Source of the DNA: a virus
Length of the DNA stretch: 38,714 nucleotides
Virus record (IMG/VR): IMGVR_UViG_3300030107_000879
Location: 1 to 38,714 of that record
Reading direction: 5' to 3' (one strand)
Positions 8,267 through 15,549 of this stretch are shown here, piece after piece; within the stretch, counting starts at the first letter, position 1, and every line of letters starts with the position of its first letter. A program made the translations under genes and the position numbers. The notes below the pieces were generated by a model, which was not told where the DNA came from, made no database searches, and was given only the letters and a program-made list of their open reading frames with translations.

Positions 8267-8674
8267 ATGGCTGATACAGTTACAAGCAAAACCATTGAGG
8301 ACGGTCCCCGCACAGCAATTATTGCGTTTACAAACGTAAGCGATGGGACTGGCGAGTCCGCTGTTAAGAAGGTGGACGTTTCTGCGCTTTCCTCAGACCC
8401 GATGGGTAAAGGCGCCTGCACTGGCGTCAACATAGAGTGCATCTGGTTCTCTACTGTCGGCATGGGCGTGAAGATTTTGTTTGATGCCAGCACCGACGTT
8501 CTGGCATGGGAAGTGCCTGCGGACTACGCAGATACTGCGGATTTTTCTGAGTTTGTTGGATTGGTAAATAACGCAGGCTCAGGCAAGACAGGCGATATCA
8601 ACTTTACAACTGTGGGTCATTCTTCTGGCGACTCCTACAGTATCGTTCTTAAGCTGAAGAAGAGCTACGGCTAA
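8267..8674 (+). CDS. Small virion-associated protein, unknown
   Basis: A 135-residue protein. ATG at 8267 is chosen because GGAGG (8257-8261) precedes it; an in-frame TTG at 8255 overlaps that ribosome site. The sequence is beta-rich, with motifs such as ECIWFSTVGMGVKILFDAS (48-66) and SGKTGDINFTTVGHSSGDSY near the C-terminus. It is likely a head or neck structural protein because it lies between head-surface genes and connector genes. The function is not recognised. Its stop overlaps the next start as TAATG. Confidence 0.65.
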   Translation: MADTVTSKTIEDGPRTAIIAFTNVSDGTGESAVKKVDVSALSSDPMGKGACTGVNIECIWFSTVGMGVKILFDASTDVLAWEVPADYADTADFSEFVGLVNNAGSGKTGDINFTTVGHSSGDSYSIVLKLKKSYG

Positions 8675-8889
8675 TGAGAGAGTATTACAAGAAAGGCGGT
8701 AAGACTAAGAAAAAGTCTAAGTCTCGCGTGAATGAGGCAGGTAATTATACAAAGCCCACCATGCGTAAGCGTCTGTTTAACAAGATAAAAGCTGGGGGAA
8801 AAGGTGGCAAGCCGGGGCAGTGGTCTGCCCGTAAAGCACAAATGCTTGCTCAACAGTACAAGAAAGCTGGCGGTGGGTATAAAGACTGA
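8674..8889 (+). CDS. Small basic protein with MR-x-YY-GGK start
   Basis: A 71-residue, strongly basic protein starting MREYYKKGGKTKKKS. The C-terminal half holds GKPGQWSARKAQMLAQQY, followed by KAGGGYKD; this resembles small basic proteins seen in many marine phages. It shares its first 15 residues' pattern with the protein at 9261-9530. It starts by TAATG overlap and ends by TGATG overlap, so it is tightly coupled to its neighbours. A nucleic-acid or capsid-interior binding role is suggested by charge alone. Confidence 0.75.
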   Translation: MREYYKKGGKTKKKSKSRVNEAGNYTKPTMRKRLFNKIKAGGKGGKPGQWSARKAQMLAQQYKKAGGGYKD

Positions 8890-9017
8890 TGGCAGAACTA
8901 ACTTTGGCGCAAAAGCGCAAGATGATTGCTGAGCTGAAGAAAGCGTCGAAAACGCACGCGGCCCAAGCGGCACGGCTCGAAAAGACGCTTCCCAAGAAAA
9001 AGAAGAATGGCTCTTAA
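8889..9017 (+). CDS. 42-aa basic coiled-coil peptide
   Basis: A very small gene found by reading the gap: ATG at 8889 overlaps the previous TGA by one base, and TAA ends at 9017, 11 bases inside the next gene. The peptide starts MAELTLAQKRKMIAELKKAS and ends in a KKKKNGS tail. It looks like a single amphipathic helix with a basic end. It fits the packing of the surrounding basic-gene cluster. The function is unknown. Confidence 0.65.
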   Translation: MAELTLAQKRKMIAELKKASKTHAAQAARLEKTLPKKKKNGS

Positions 9018-9261
9018 AAAATCGCAAAAGTCGCTTAAGAAGTGGACTAAGCAGAAGTGGCGCACAAAGTCTGGCAAGCCCAGCACTCAGGGCAAAAAAG
9101 CTACTGGCGAGCGTTATCTGCCCGAGAAGGCGATCAAGTCGCTGTCTGACAAGGAGTACGCGGCAACCAGTCGCAAAAAACGAGCCGATACCAAAAAGGG
9201 CAAGCAACACTCCAAGCAACCCAAAAAGGTGGCCAAGAAGACGGCGAGGCATCGAAAGTAA
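9007..9261 (+). CDS. Small basic Lys-rich phage protein
   Basis: An 84-residue protein with about one third Lys/Arg. A compact middle segment, ATGERYLPEKAIKSLSDKEY (about 32-51), is flanked by basic tails (SLKKWTKQKWRTKSGKPS and HSKQPKKVAKKTARHRK). I recognise this arrangement as a widespread but uncharacterised small phage protein. It overlaps the previous gene by 11 bases and the next by one (TAATG). DNA binding or condensation inside the head is possible from charge but not shown. Confidence 0.75.
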   Translation: MALKKSQKSLKKWTKQKWRTKSGKPSTQGKKATGERYLPEKAIKSLSDKEYAATSRKKRADTKKGKQHSKQPKKVAKKTARHRK

Positions 9262-9530
9262 TGCGTGCGTATTACAAGTCTGGCGGAAAGGTCAAGAAGA
9301 AGTCTATGGCTTGTAACAAGCCAAGGCGCACCCCCGGACACTCAAAGAAAAAGTTTGTGGTCAAGGCGTGTGAGGACGGCAAAGAGAAGCTGATCCGCTA
9401 TGGCGACAAAAACATGAAGATCAAAAAGAATCAGCCGGGAAGGCGAAAGTCGTTCCGTGCTAGGCACAAGTGTGACTCTAATCCACCAAGCAAGCTGTCG
9501 GCTCGCTATTGGTCGTGTAAGAACTGGTGA
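9261..9530 (+). CDS. Small basic Cys-containing phage protein
   Basis: An 89-residue basic protein starting MRAYYKSGGKVKKKS, close to the start of the 8674-8889 product. It continues with ACNKPRRTPGHSKKKFVVKAC and closes with a typical C-terminal block, RRKSFRARHKCDSNPPSKLS and ARYWSCKNW. Four cysteines (about 18, 35, 72, 86) could bind metal. The C-terminal RKSFRARH...YWSC pattern is common in phage genomes near head and neck genes, but its function is unknown to me. Confidence 0.75.
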   Translation: MRAYYKSGGKVKKKSMACNKPRRTPGHSKKKFVVKACEDGKEKLIRYGDKNMKIKKNQPGRRKSFRARHKCDSNPPSKLSARYWSCKNW

Positions 9531-9534
9531 TGAT

Positions 9535-9660
9535 ATGCCGATAAGCAGAGCGCAGATGGGCAAGCAGATCAAAAACGCGCCCAAGTCTAGGAAGATAAAG
9601 GCGGCTAAGTGTAGAAATGGCTTGGCTCGCAAGGGCAGGACAAGAGGAAGGAAGGTCTAA
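9535..9660 (+). CDS. 41-aa basic peptide (MPISRAQM)
   Basis: This short gene starts at ATG 9535, four bases after the previous stop; the longer open frame starting upstream at 9457 lies inside the previous gene and is rejected. The peptide MPISRAQMGKQIKNAPKSRK continues with an Arg/Lys-rich tail and one Cys. Its MPISRAQM start echoes MAISRAQM of the major capsid protein. The stop overlaps the next start (TAATG). The function is unknown. Confidence 0.65.
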   Translation: MPISRAQMGKQIKNAPKSRKIKAAKCRNGLARKGRTRGRKV

Positions 9661-10355
9661 TGGCCACGAGCGGAACAACTGGCTTTACTCTGGACTTGTC
9701 AGACGTTATCGAAGAAGCGTATGAGCGAGCTGGTCTGGAGCTGAGAAGCGGCTATGACTATAAAACAGCTCGACGTAGCCTAGACCTACTTATGTTGGAA
9801 TGGCAGAACAGGGGGTTGAACCTTTGGACTGTTAGAGACGCGACAGTTTCTCTTGTTGCCGGGACGGCGTCATACACTCTTGGCGTTGACAAGTTAGACA
9901 TTATTGAGGGATTGCTTCGCACAGACGCTGGGGATACATCAAAGCAGTCTGATCTAACCATGCAGAGAATCTCTGTTAGTCAGTATGCACATCAAACAAA
10001 CAAGCTAACACAGGGTAGGCCGTTACAGTACTACGTTGAGCGCAAGCCAACCGGCATAACACTTCACTTCTGGCCTGTCCCTGATGCCACAACGAGCTAC
10101 ACCTTTGCTTATTACTATATGGACAGGATTGAGGATAGCGGTAGGCCGGCATCAAACAATATGGACGTTCCGGCAAGGTTTTTGCCGTGCTTGGTTGCTG
10201 GGCTTGCCTATCAGGTCGCGAGCAAAAGGCCCGAGGCATTGCAGTTGGCGCCGGCACTCAAGCAGGTTTACGAAGAGCAGTGGAATCTAGCGTCTGATGC
10301 GGCAAGAGAAAAGGCCGCTCTGTATGTTGCGCCCGGAGGCTACAGCAATATATGA
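9660..10355 (+). CDS. Head-tail adaptor / connector protein (P22 gp4-like)
   Basis: A 231-residue protein with an N-terminal helical bundle (DVIEEAYERAGLELRSGYDYKTARRSLDLL, about 14-43) and the motif LEWQNRGLNLWTVRDATVSL. A beta domain and a C-terminal helical segment with LAYQVASKRPE follow. This arrangement is typical of head-completion/tail-adaptor proteins that bind under the portal in P22- and T7-like phages. The gene lies in the connector block before two further small neck genes. Family assignment is from pattern and synteny, not alignment. Confidence 0.7.
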   Translation: MATSGTTGFTLDLSDVIEEAYERAGLELRSGYDYKTARRSLDLLMLEWQNRGLNLWTVRDATVSLVAGTASYTLGVDKLDIIEGLLRTDAGDTSKQSDLTMQRISVSQYAHQTNKLTQGRPLQYYVERKPTGITLHFWPVPDATTSYTFAYYYMDRIEDSGRPASNNMDVPARFLPCLVAGLAYQVASKRPEALQLAPALKQVYEEQWNLASDAAREKAALYVAPGGYSNI

Positions 10356-10696
10356 GTAGTTATGCCAAGGGTAAAAAAGCATTTGGCTTTTGCGACAGAA
10401 CTGGATTTAGGTATCCGCTGAGAGACCTTGTTCGCCAGATAGAAGACGGTAGATGGAATGGTCTGTTGGTGGGTCGTGATGTTGTTGATCAAGATCAGCC
10501 TCAGCTAAAGCTCGGTGATGTTAACGCAAGCGACCCACAGGCGCTCAGGTTTCCAAGGCCAGACGATAGCCTAGACGAAAGCCGTGCGCTTTCTGCCTTT
10601 GATCCTGTTGGCGGGGGAAATACTGCCTTGGGTAGCCGCACCGTCGGTCTGGACATGGCTGGGGAAGTGGGCCGTGTGACGGTGGAGATATCTTAA
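10352..10696 (+). CDS. Small neck-region protein with CDRTGFRYPL motif
   Basis: A 114-residue protein overlapping the adaptor gene by four bases. Its N-terminal motif, FCDRTGFRYPLRDLVRQIEDGR (13-34 approximately), followed by GLLVGRDVVDQDQPQL, resembles a small phage protein often found near connectors. Only one Cys remains, so a zinc knuckle seems unlikely. The C-terminal part is low-complexity. It probably contributes to the neck or to adaptor assembly; the function is otherwise unknown. The stop overlaps the next start (TAATG). Confidence 0.68.
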   Translation: MSSYAKGKKAFGFCDRTGFRYPLRDLVRQIEDGRWNGLLVGRDVVDQDQPQLKLGDVNASDPQALRFPRPDDSLDESRALSAFDPVGGGNTALGSRTVGLDMAGEVGRVTVEIS

Positions 10697-11337
10697 TGGC
10701 GTTCACCTTTACCACTCTGAAGCAGGCTATACAGGACTACACAGAGTCAAATGAGACAACATTCGTCAATAACCTGACGACAATCATAAAACAAGCCGAA
10801 GACAGAATACTGAAGCGGTGTCAGCTCCCTGATTTCAGGAAGAATGTTACTGCTAACATGTCGTCAGCAAACCAGTATCTGGCGATGCCGACTGACTTCT
10901 TGACGCCATACTCGCTTGCGATAGACAACTCGGGATACGACTACCTTATATTCAAAGATGTAAACTTTGTTAGGCAGGCATATCCGTCCTCGTCGACAAC
11001 TGGCATACCTAAGTATTACGCAATATTCAGCGATACCTATTTTTTGATTGGCCCGACGCCAAATGCGAATTTTGCAGTGGAGCTACACTACTTCCACAAG
11101 CCAGAGTCTATTACAGCGGCGTCCTCGGGAACCAGTTGGCTTGGCACTAACGCGGAGTCAACCCTGCTGTATGGTTGTCTTCTGGAGGCATACACATTCC
11201 TGAAAGGCGATGCCGACCTAATGCAGTTGTACGCACAAAGGTATGAAGAGGCTGTTTCTCGTCTGGAGGAGCTGGGTGAAGGTTACAACACAACCGACAG
11301 CTACCGTAGTGGTGCCGTAAGGAAACCTAGAACGTAA
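10696..11337 (+). CDS. Neck/adaptor protein (head completion type)
   Basis: A 213-residue protein with an N-terminal helical region (TLKQAIQDYTESNETTFVNN) and QAEDRILKRCQLPDFRK. A central beta segment follows with the motif YLAMPTDFLTPYSLAI and a strand PKYYAIFSDTYFLIGPTP. The C-terminal helices include ESTLLYGCLLEAYTFLKGD and YAQRYEEAVSRLEELGEG. This build is common to phage adaptor proteins that sit between portal and tail. It begins and ends with one-base TAATG-type overlaps, indicating one operon with its neighbours. The exact subfamily is not certain. Confidence 0.72.
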   Translation: MAFTFTTLKQAIQDYTESNETTFVNNLTTIIKQAEDRILKRCQLPDFRKNVTANMSSANQYLAMPTDFLTPYSLAIDNSGYDYLIFKDVNFVRQAYPSSSTTGIPKYYAIFSDTYFLIGPTPNANFAVELHYFHKPESITAASSGTSWLGTNAESTLLYGCLLEAYTFLKGDADLMQLYAQRYEEAVSRLEELGEGYNTTDSYRSGAVRKPRT

Positions 11338-11615
11338 TGCTTGAGCTTGAGGTGGGGAGTGTTGCAGTTCAAACAACAAGCAACCGAGGGTTTACTCCGG
11401 AGGAGGTTGCTGAGCGATGCCTAGACCGCATTATAAATGTGTCGTCTTCCGCGCCACAGGCACTAAAGGATCAGGCGCTTGCATATCGCGACGACATTCG
11501 CGCTGTTTTGCTGTTTTACATGCGTGAAGCCATAAACAGTGATCGCACTACTATTTACAACGCTCTGGTAGAAGCAGGGCAAAAAGACCTAGCCGAGGCT
11601 ATCAGGAGGCTCTGA
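11337..11615 (+). CDS. Small helical phage protein, unknown
   Basis: A 92-residue helical protein. FTPEEVAERCLDRIINVSS (about 19-37) and the C-terminal TTIYNALVEAGQKDLAEAIR look conserved in character, as in small genes of related marine phages. It has no membrane segment or catalytic motif. It directly continues the neck operon (TAATG start overlap) and ends one base before the next ATG. Its role is unknown. Confidence 0.7.
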   Translation: MLELEVGSVAVQTTSNRGFTPEEVAERCLDRIINVSSSAPQALKDQALAYRDDIRAVLLFYMREAINSDRTTIYNALVEAGQKDLAEAIRRL

Positions 11616-12050
11616 ATGGCGTTTAGTGGAAACTTTATGTGTACCTCGTTCAAGAAGGAATTGCTTGAGGGCGTACACAATTTCAAGAACTCTGGTGGAA
11701 GCACGTTCAAACTGGCCATGTATACCAACAGTGCCTCTTTTACTGCGGCGACAACTGCATACACCACATCGAATGAGGTTAGCGGGACTGGATACACTGC
11801 TGGCGGAGCATCCTTGACTAGAGTAGATCCAACAACGTCCAGCACTACGGCGTTTACGGACTTTTCTGACTTAACATTTAGCACGGCGACTGTGACCGCT
11901 CGGGGAGCGTTGATATACAACGACAGCGCATCAGGAGATCCAACTGTTGTTGTGCTGGACTTTGGCGCAGATAAGACATCTACAGCCGGAGATTTTACGA
12001 TTGTGTTTCCCACGGCTGATGCGAGTAACGCGATTATTCGGATAGCGTAA
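11616..12050 (+). CDS. Putative virion structural protein (beta-rich)
   Basis: A 144-residue Thr/Ser-rich beta protein. The N-terminal segment SFKKELLEGVHNFKNSGGS (11-29) and FKLAMYTNSASFTAATTAYT match the style of small structural proteins found beside tail-fibre genes. GGAGG lies within the end of the previous gene (11604-11608), eight bases before the ATG. The function may be a tail or neck accessory. The stop overlaps the next start (TAATG). Confidence 0.65.
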   Translation: MAFSGNFMCTSFKKELLEGVHNFKNSGGSTFKLAMYTNSASFTAATTAYTTSNEVSGTGYTAGGASLTRVDPTTSSTTAFTDFSDLTFSTATVTARGALIYNDSASGDPTVVVLDFGADKTSTAGDFTIVFPTADASNAIIRIA

Positions 12051-12817
12051 TGGCTGATGTCATTGTCCCCCTCACTGGGTGGGGGCGAGATGGCTGGGGC
12101 GCCCTCGGCTGGAATGAGGGTAGTGTCACCAACTCAGGAGCTACAGGTGGCGTAGGATCTGTTTCGGTCCCTGCCGACGCAAGCGTATCTGTTACAGGGC
12201 TTTCCGCTACAGGCTCGGTTGGTTCCGCAACGGTTACAGCAGGGGCCAGTGTAAGCGTCACGGGACTCTCTGCAACTGGCTCTGTGGGCTCGGTCACTGT
12301 TGTTGCTGAGGCTAACGTAAGTGTTACGGGGCTTGCGGCAACAGGTTCTGTGGGGTCGGTAACAACCACCGCAGATTCAAACACAAGTGTTACAGGGCTT
12401 GCGGCAACCGGATCGGTTGGCTCAGTCACTACGACAGCGGGCGCAAGTGTTTCTGCAACAGGTTTTGCGGCAACGGGCGCTGTCGGCTCCGTTACGATTC
12501 AGACTGTTAACAATGTAGACGTTACGGGCGTTTCGGCTACCGGAGGTGTTGGGTCTGTTACCACCGTGGCTCAAGCGGGCGTGTCCGTAGAGGGCGTGTC
12601 TGGCTCGGGCGAGGTTGGTTCTGCACTGGTCTGGGGTGTAATTGTTCCAGATCAAACACCAAATTATGTAGAGATTGAGCCCTCTCAGTCTGCGGGCAAT
12701 TCAGAAATAAGTCCTTCTCAGTCAGCAGGGTACTCGACAATAAGTCCGTCGCAGTCACCCGGATGGACAGAGGTGGCTCCGTCACAAACGCCAAACTATG
12801 AAGATATTGCGGCATAA
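12050..12817 (+). CDS. Repeat-built tail/fibre-associated protein
   Basis: A 255-residue protein made almost entirely of repeats. After a Trp-rich head (GWGRDGWGALGWNEG, 10-24) and one 20-residue degenerate unit, residues 45-198 hold seven 22-residue units of the form VSVTGLxATGSVGSVTxxA. Residues 200-254 then hold five 11-residue units of the form PSQSxGxxxIx. Hydrophobic/Gly alternation suggests a stacked beta structure such as a fibre shaft. It sits between small structural genes and the tail fibre, so it may be a fibre or fibre-attachment protein. The function is inferred. Confidence 0.7.
   Translation: MADVIVPLTGWGRDGWGALGWNEGSVTNSGATGGVGSVSVPADASVSVTGLSATGSVGSATVTAGASVSVTGLSATGSVGSVTVVAEANVSVTGLAATGSVGSVTTTADSNTSVTGLAATGSVGSVTTTAGASVSATGFAATGAVGSVTIQTVNNVDVTGVSATGGVGSVTTVAQAGVSVEGVSGSGEVGSALVWGVIVPDQTPNYVEIEPSQSAGNSEISPSQSAGYSTISPSQSPGWTEVAPSQTPNYEDIAA
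12182..12643 (+). repeat. Seven 66-bp coding tandem repeats
   Basis: Seven in-frame units of 66 bases encode the 22-residue repeat VSVTGLxATGSVGSVT-type. The units differ mainly at third codon positions, so the protein pattern is kept while the DNA has drifted. The array is contiguous and has no spacers. Confidence 0.85.
12647..12811 (+). repeat. Five 33-bp coding tandem repeats
   Basis: Five in-frame 33-base units encode 11-residue repeats of the type PSQSAGxSxIS / PSQTPNYxxI at the protein's C-terminus. The outer two units keep TPNY, the inner ones SAG or SPG. Confidence 0.8.
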
Positions 12818-12829
12818 GAGGATTGGTTA

Positions 12830-14794
12830 ATGGCCAGCACTTATACAACTAACCTTGGTATTGAGAAGATTGGAACTGGCGAGCAGTCAGGGACATGGGG
12901 CGATACCACCAACACTAACTTTGACATCTTAGATGAGGCGGTTAATGGAATTATTTCAATCACGCTTTCGTCTGCGGGAAGCTCTGGATCTCCTACAGCC
13001 CTGCCCATAACGGATGGTGCCTCATCTAATGGTAGAAACAAGTTTATTGAGTTTGTGGATGGCGGAGATTTGGGCGGCACGGCGTATGTGCAACTCACGC
13101 CAAATAACGCGGAGAAAATTGTTCACATCCGCAACAGCCTGTCTAGTAGCCGGTCAGTTATTGTCTTTCAGGGCACTTACAACGCATCCAATGACTTTGA
13201 GATTGTAAACGGCGCAGATGTTCTGCTGAAGTTTAATGGCGGTGGATCAGGGGCCACAGTCACAGACGTTAATGTTGACTTGACAGTGACAGGCGCAACT
13301 ATTGCCACTGCTGACATCAACGGTGGAGCTATTGACGGCACCGTTATCGGGGGTGCTTCTGCCGCCGCAATCACTGCCACAACCATTACTGGCACCACTA
13401 TAACCGCCAGCACGGCGGTAGTCCCGGATGCTAGCGATGGCGCAACATTAGGATCAACCTCTTTGGAGTGGTCTGATCTGTACCTTGCAGACGGTGCCGT
13501 TGTGTTTTTTGGCGATGATCAAGACATCACGCTGACGCACGTTGCAGATACGGGTCTGACACTTAAACACGCCAATACCGGGGACGACAAGTTTCCCACG
13601 TTCTTGTTAGCCACCGGCGATACAGATATTGCCGCAGATGACAAGCTGGGTGTAATTAACTTTCAGGCTCCCGATGAGGGCGCAGGCACAGACGCAATAC
13701 TGGTTGCCGCGGGCATAGAAGCTGTATCTGAGGGTGATTTTAGCGCCTCTAGCAATGCTACTTCGCTTGTATTTAAAACAGGCGCAAGTGAAGCCGCCGC
13801 TGAAAAAATGCGCGTTAATAGTGCGGGTAGCGTGGGGATTGGTACGGCGAGCCCTTCAAGTACCGGATCAACCTATGGATCATTGACATTAAACGGCTCT
13901 GCTGGTGGAGAGGTTTTTGTAGCAACTGGCGGTACAACTAAAGGTACTTTATTTAATTACTCATCAGATGCAAACAATGTGGGCCTTGCGGCAACAGACT
14001 CATCTGGAGATTTGTTGTTTAGCACGGGCGGCTTTAATGAGCGTATGCGTATTAATAGCTCTGGCGACATCTCAATTGGCTCATCTTCAAACCATGCTGG
14101 CGCAAGAGTTGTTATTAACGACACCCCGCCAACAGCCTTTGGCAGTCCGATGTTTCAAGTCGGTCAAGAGACATTCACGGGTAGCGGGATGTACTCTATT
14201 GGTTTTGGGTACACGGCTGGAAGTTACACAGAGCCGCCCGTAGAGATTGCCGCGATCACAACATCAGATTCTGGCGGCACAAAAGCCGACATTGTTTTTG
14301 GTACTAGAAATGTAACAACAAACACGGCTGTAACAGAAAGAATGAGAATTGCCGCAAGTGGTGCAGTATCTGTAACTGGTGCGTTTTCTAAAGGTTCTGG
14401 ATCATTTAAGATTGATCATCCATTAGATGCCAAAAAAGATACGCACCATTTAGTTCATTCTTTTATAGAAGGGCCACAAGCAGACTTAATTTACCGAGGT
14501 AAAGTTGATCTTGTTGATGGATCTGCAACCGTAAATTTAGATACTGTTGCAACAATGTCTGCTGGTACTTTTGTTTCGCTTAACACTAATGTTCAGTGTT
14601 TTACTAGCAACGAGTCTGGATGGACTGCTGTAAAAGGTTCTGTTGCTGGCAATGTACTAACAATTACTGCGCAGGCGTCTTGCACAGATACTGTGTCTTG
14701 GATGGTAGTTGGTGAACGTTGTGATAAACACATGCTTGACACAGAGTGGACAGACGATAACGGTAAAGTAATTGTTGAGCCTTTAAAGTCATAA
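12830..14794 (+). CDS. Tail fibre / receptor-binding protein
   Basis: A 654-residue protein. The N-terminus (YTTNLGIEKIGTGEQSGTWG, then NFDILDEAVNG, 4-38) is a typical virion-attachment region of marine phage fibres. The body is Thr/Gly/Ala-rich beta sequence with fibre-type motifs such as AAEKMRVNSAGSVGIGTASP (about 324-343) and ERMRINSSGDISIG (about 404-417). The last 140 residues, beginning GSGSFKIDHPLDAKKD, form a distinct tip ending TEWTDDNGKVIVEPLKS. From about 13900 onward, and most clearly 14390-14790, the DNA is AT-richer than its surroundings, suggesting a tip acquired from another phage. Two stop codons in tandem (TAA TGA) end it, and the next ORF is in the same frame. Confidence 0.85.
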   Translation: MASTYTTNLGIEKIGTGEQSGTWGDTTNTNFDILDEAVNGIISITLSSAGSSGSPTALPITDGASSNGRNKFIEFVDGGDLGGTAYVQLTPNNAEKIVHIRNSLSSSRSVIVFQGTYNASNDFEIVNGADVLLKFNGGGSGATVTDVNVDLTVTGATIATADINGGAIDGTVIGGASAAAITATTITGTTITASTAVVPDASDGATLGSTSLEWSDLYLADGAVVFFGDDQDITLTHVADTGLTLKHANTGDDKFPTFLLATGDTDIAADDKLGVINFQAPDEGAGTDAILVAAGIEAVSEGDFSASSNATSLVFKTGASEAAAEKMRVNSAGSVGIGTASPSSTGSTYGSLTLNGSAGGEVFVATGGTTKGTLFNYSSDANNVGLAATDSSGDLLFSTGGFNERMRINSSGDISIGSSSNHAGARVVINDTPPTAFGSPMFQVGQETFTGSGMYSIGFGYTAGSYTEPPVEIAAITTSDSGGTKADIVFGTRNVTTNTAVTERMRIAASGAVSVTGAFSKGSGSFKIDHPLDAKKDTHHLVHSFIEGPQADLIYRGKVDLVDGSATVNLDTVATMSAGTFVSLNTNVQCFTSNESGWTAVKGSVAGNVLTITAQASCTDTVSWMVVGERCDKHMLDTEWTDDNGKVIVEPLKS

Positions 14795-14797
14795 TGA

Positions 14798-15085
14798 ATG
14801 GATCCTTTATCTTTAATTGCCATGGCGTCGACCACCTTCAAAGGTATACAGACGCTAGTAAACAGAGGTGCAGAGATTGAGCATGCTTTCGATTGGAAGG
14901 CAGACGGGACTCATCAAAAGTACGGCGTGATCGCACAAGAGCTGATTGAAGTGGCACCGGAAGCGGTTAGCGTAGGGGATGATGATGACAAAACTATGGC
15001 TGTCGATCATGCCAAACTTGTCCCTATGATGATTAAGGAAATACAAGATTTGAAGGCCGAAGTAGCGGCACTAAAAGGAGCATAA
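14798..15085 (+). CDS. Chimeric ORF: membrane-protein N-terminus fused to S74 chaperone tail
   Basis: A 95-residue ORF made of two unrelated pieces. Residues 1-29 match the first 29 residues of the 15549-16019 product at 26 positions (DNA about 82% identical over 88 bases). Residues 30-95 (FDWKADGTHQKYGVIAQELI, then DHAKLVPMMIKEIQDLKAEVAALKG) are the C-terminal half of a Peptidase S74 intramolecular chaperone, normally found at the end of a tail spike or fibre. The S74 autocleavage site and first helices (SDxRxK type) are absent here and in the fibre upstream. It may be a recombination remnant, or a small trans-acting folding factor. No clear ribosome site is seen. Confidence 0.65.
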   Translation: MDPLSLIAMASTTFKGIQTLVNRGAEIEHAFDWKADGTHQKYGVIAQELIEVAPEAVSVGDDDDKTMAVDHAKLVPMMIKEIQDLKAEVAALKGA

Positions 15086-15088
15086 ACC

Positions 15089-15409
15089 ATGGCACATGCA
15101 TGGACTGTAGGCGGAATGGACTACGATGTTTCGTCAGGCGGCAAAACTAACGTAGTGACTACCGTACACTGGCGCTGTTCAAAAACTGATGGCGATCACA
15201 GCGGATCATCTTATGGGTCTGTAGGGCTTGCGGCTCCGAGCGGGTCTTTTGTTGAGTGGGCTGATATTACAGAAGCAACTGCCGTTGGTTGGGCTAAAGC
15301 GGCTTTAGGCGCAGATGAAGTGACCGGCATCGAAGCCGGCGTTGACGCACAAATTGCAGAAGAGGCTAACCCCACGACAGGCGAAGGCGTTCCGTGGTCG
15401 TCAAGCTAG
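15089..15409 (+). CDS. Small phage protein near fibre genes, unknown
   Basis: A 106-residue protein preceded by AAAAGGAG (15073-15080). It contains WTVGGMDYDVSSGGKTNVVT and VHWRCSKTDGDHSGSSYGSVG, then an acidic C-terminal helix region with IEAGVDAQIAEEANP. I recognise the type as a common small protein downstream of phage tail fibres, with unknown function. Its end overlaps the next small gene by 16 bases. Confidence 0.7.
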   Translation: MAHAWTVGGMDYDVSSGGKTNVVTTVHWRCSKTDGDHSGSSYGSVGLAAPSGSFVEWADITEATAVGWAKAALGADEVTGIEAGVDAQIAEEANPTTGEGVPWSSS

Positions 15410-15549
15410 AGCTTAGTGTAGAGGAAGTTAACTCAGTGCTACAGGTTTTAGGCGAAATGCCCACTAAATCCGGCGCATGGCCACTGGTTGTTAAGATCAA
15501 AGAGCAGGCTGAAAGTCAGGTCGAGCCAGAAGCAGAAAGCAATGACTAA
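15394..15549 (+). CDS. 51-aa helical phage protein
   Basis: A short gene found by reading the gap. GTG at 15394 is preceded by GAAGG (15383-15387, six-base spacing), and TAA ends at 15549 overlapping the next ATG. The peptide reads MVVKLELSVEEVNSVLQVLG, then a segment with SGAWPLVVKIKEQAESQV and an acidic tail. This pattern (two helices around a Trp-Pro turn) is one I associate with small genes of unknown role in many phages. The double overlap supports its being real. Confidence 0.7.
   Translation: MVVKLELSVEEVNSVLQVLGEMPTKSGAWPLVVKIKEQAESQVEPEAESND

Noticed and set aside
8671-9252. 193-aa open frame on the minus strand
   Set aside because: It lies entirely opposite the five small basic genes, whose Lys/Arg codons create long antisense frames; the overlapping starts and known small-protein patterns support the plus strand.
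12034-12429. 131-aa minus-strand frame with a repeated TEPTEPVAxSPVT pattern
   Set aside because: It is the antisense image of the 66-bp coding repeats of the plus-strand gene, with no ribosome site.
12182-12643. Possible CRISPR array
   Set aside because: The repeats are contiguous, in frame and code for protein; there are no unique spacers.
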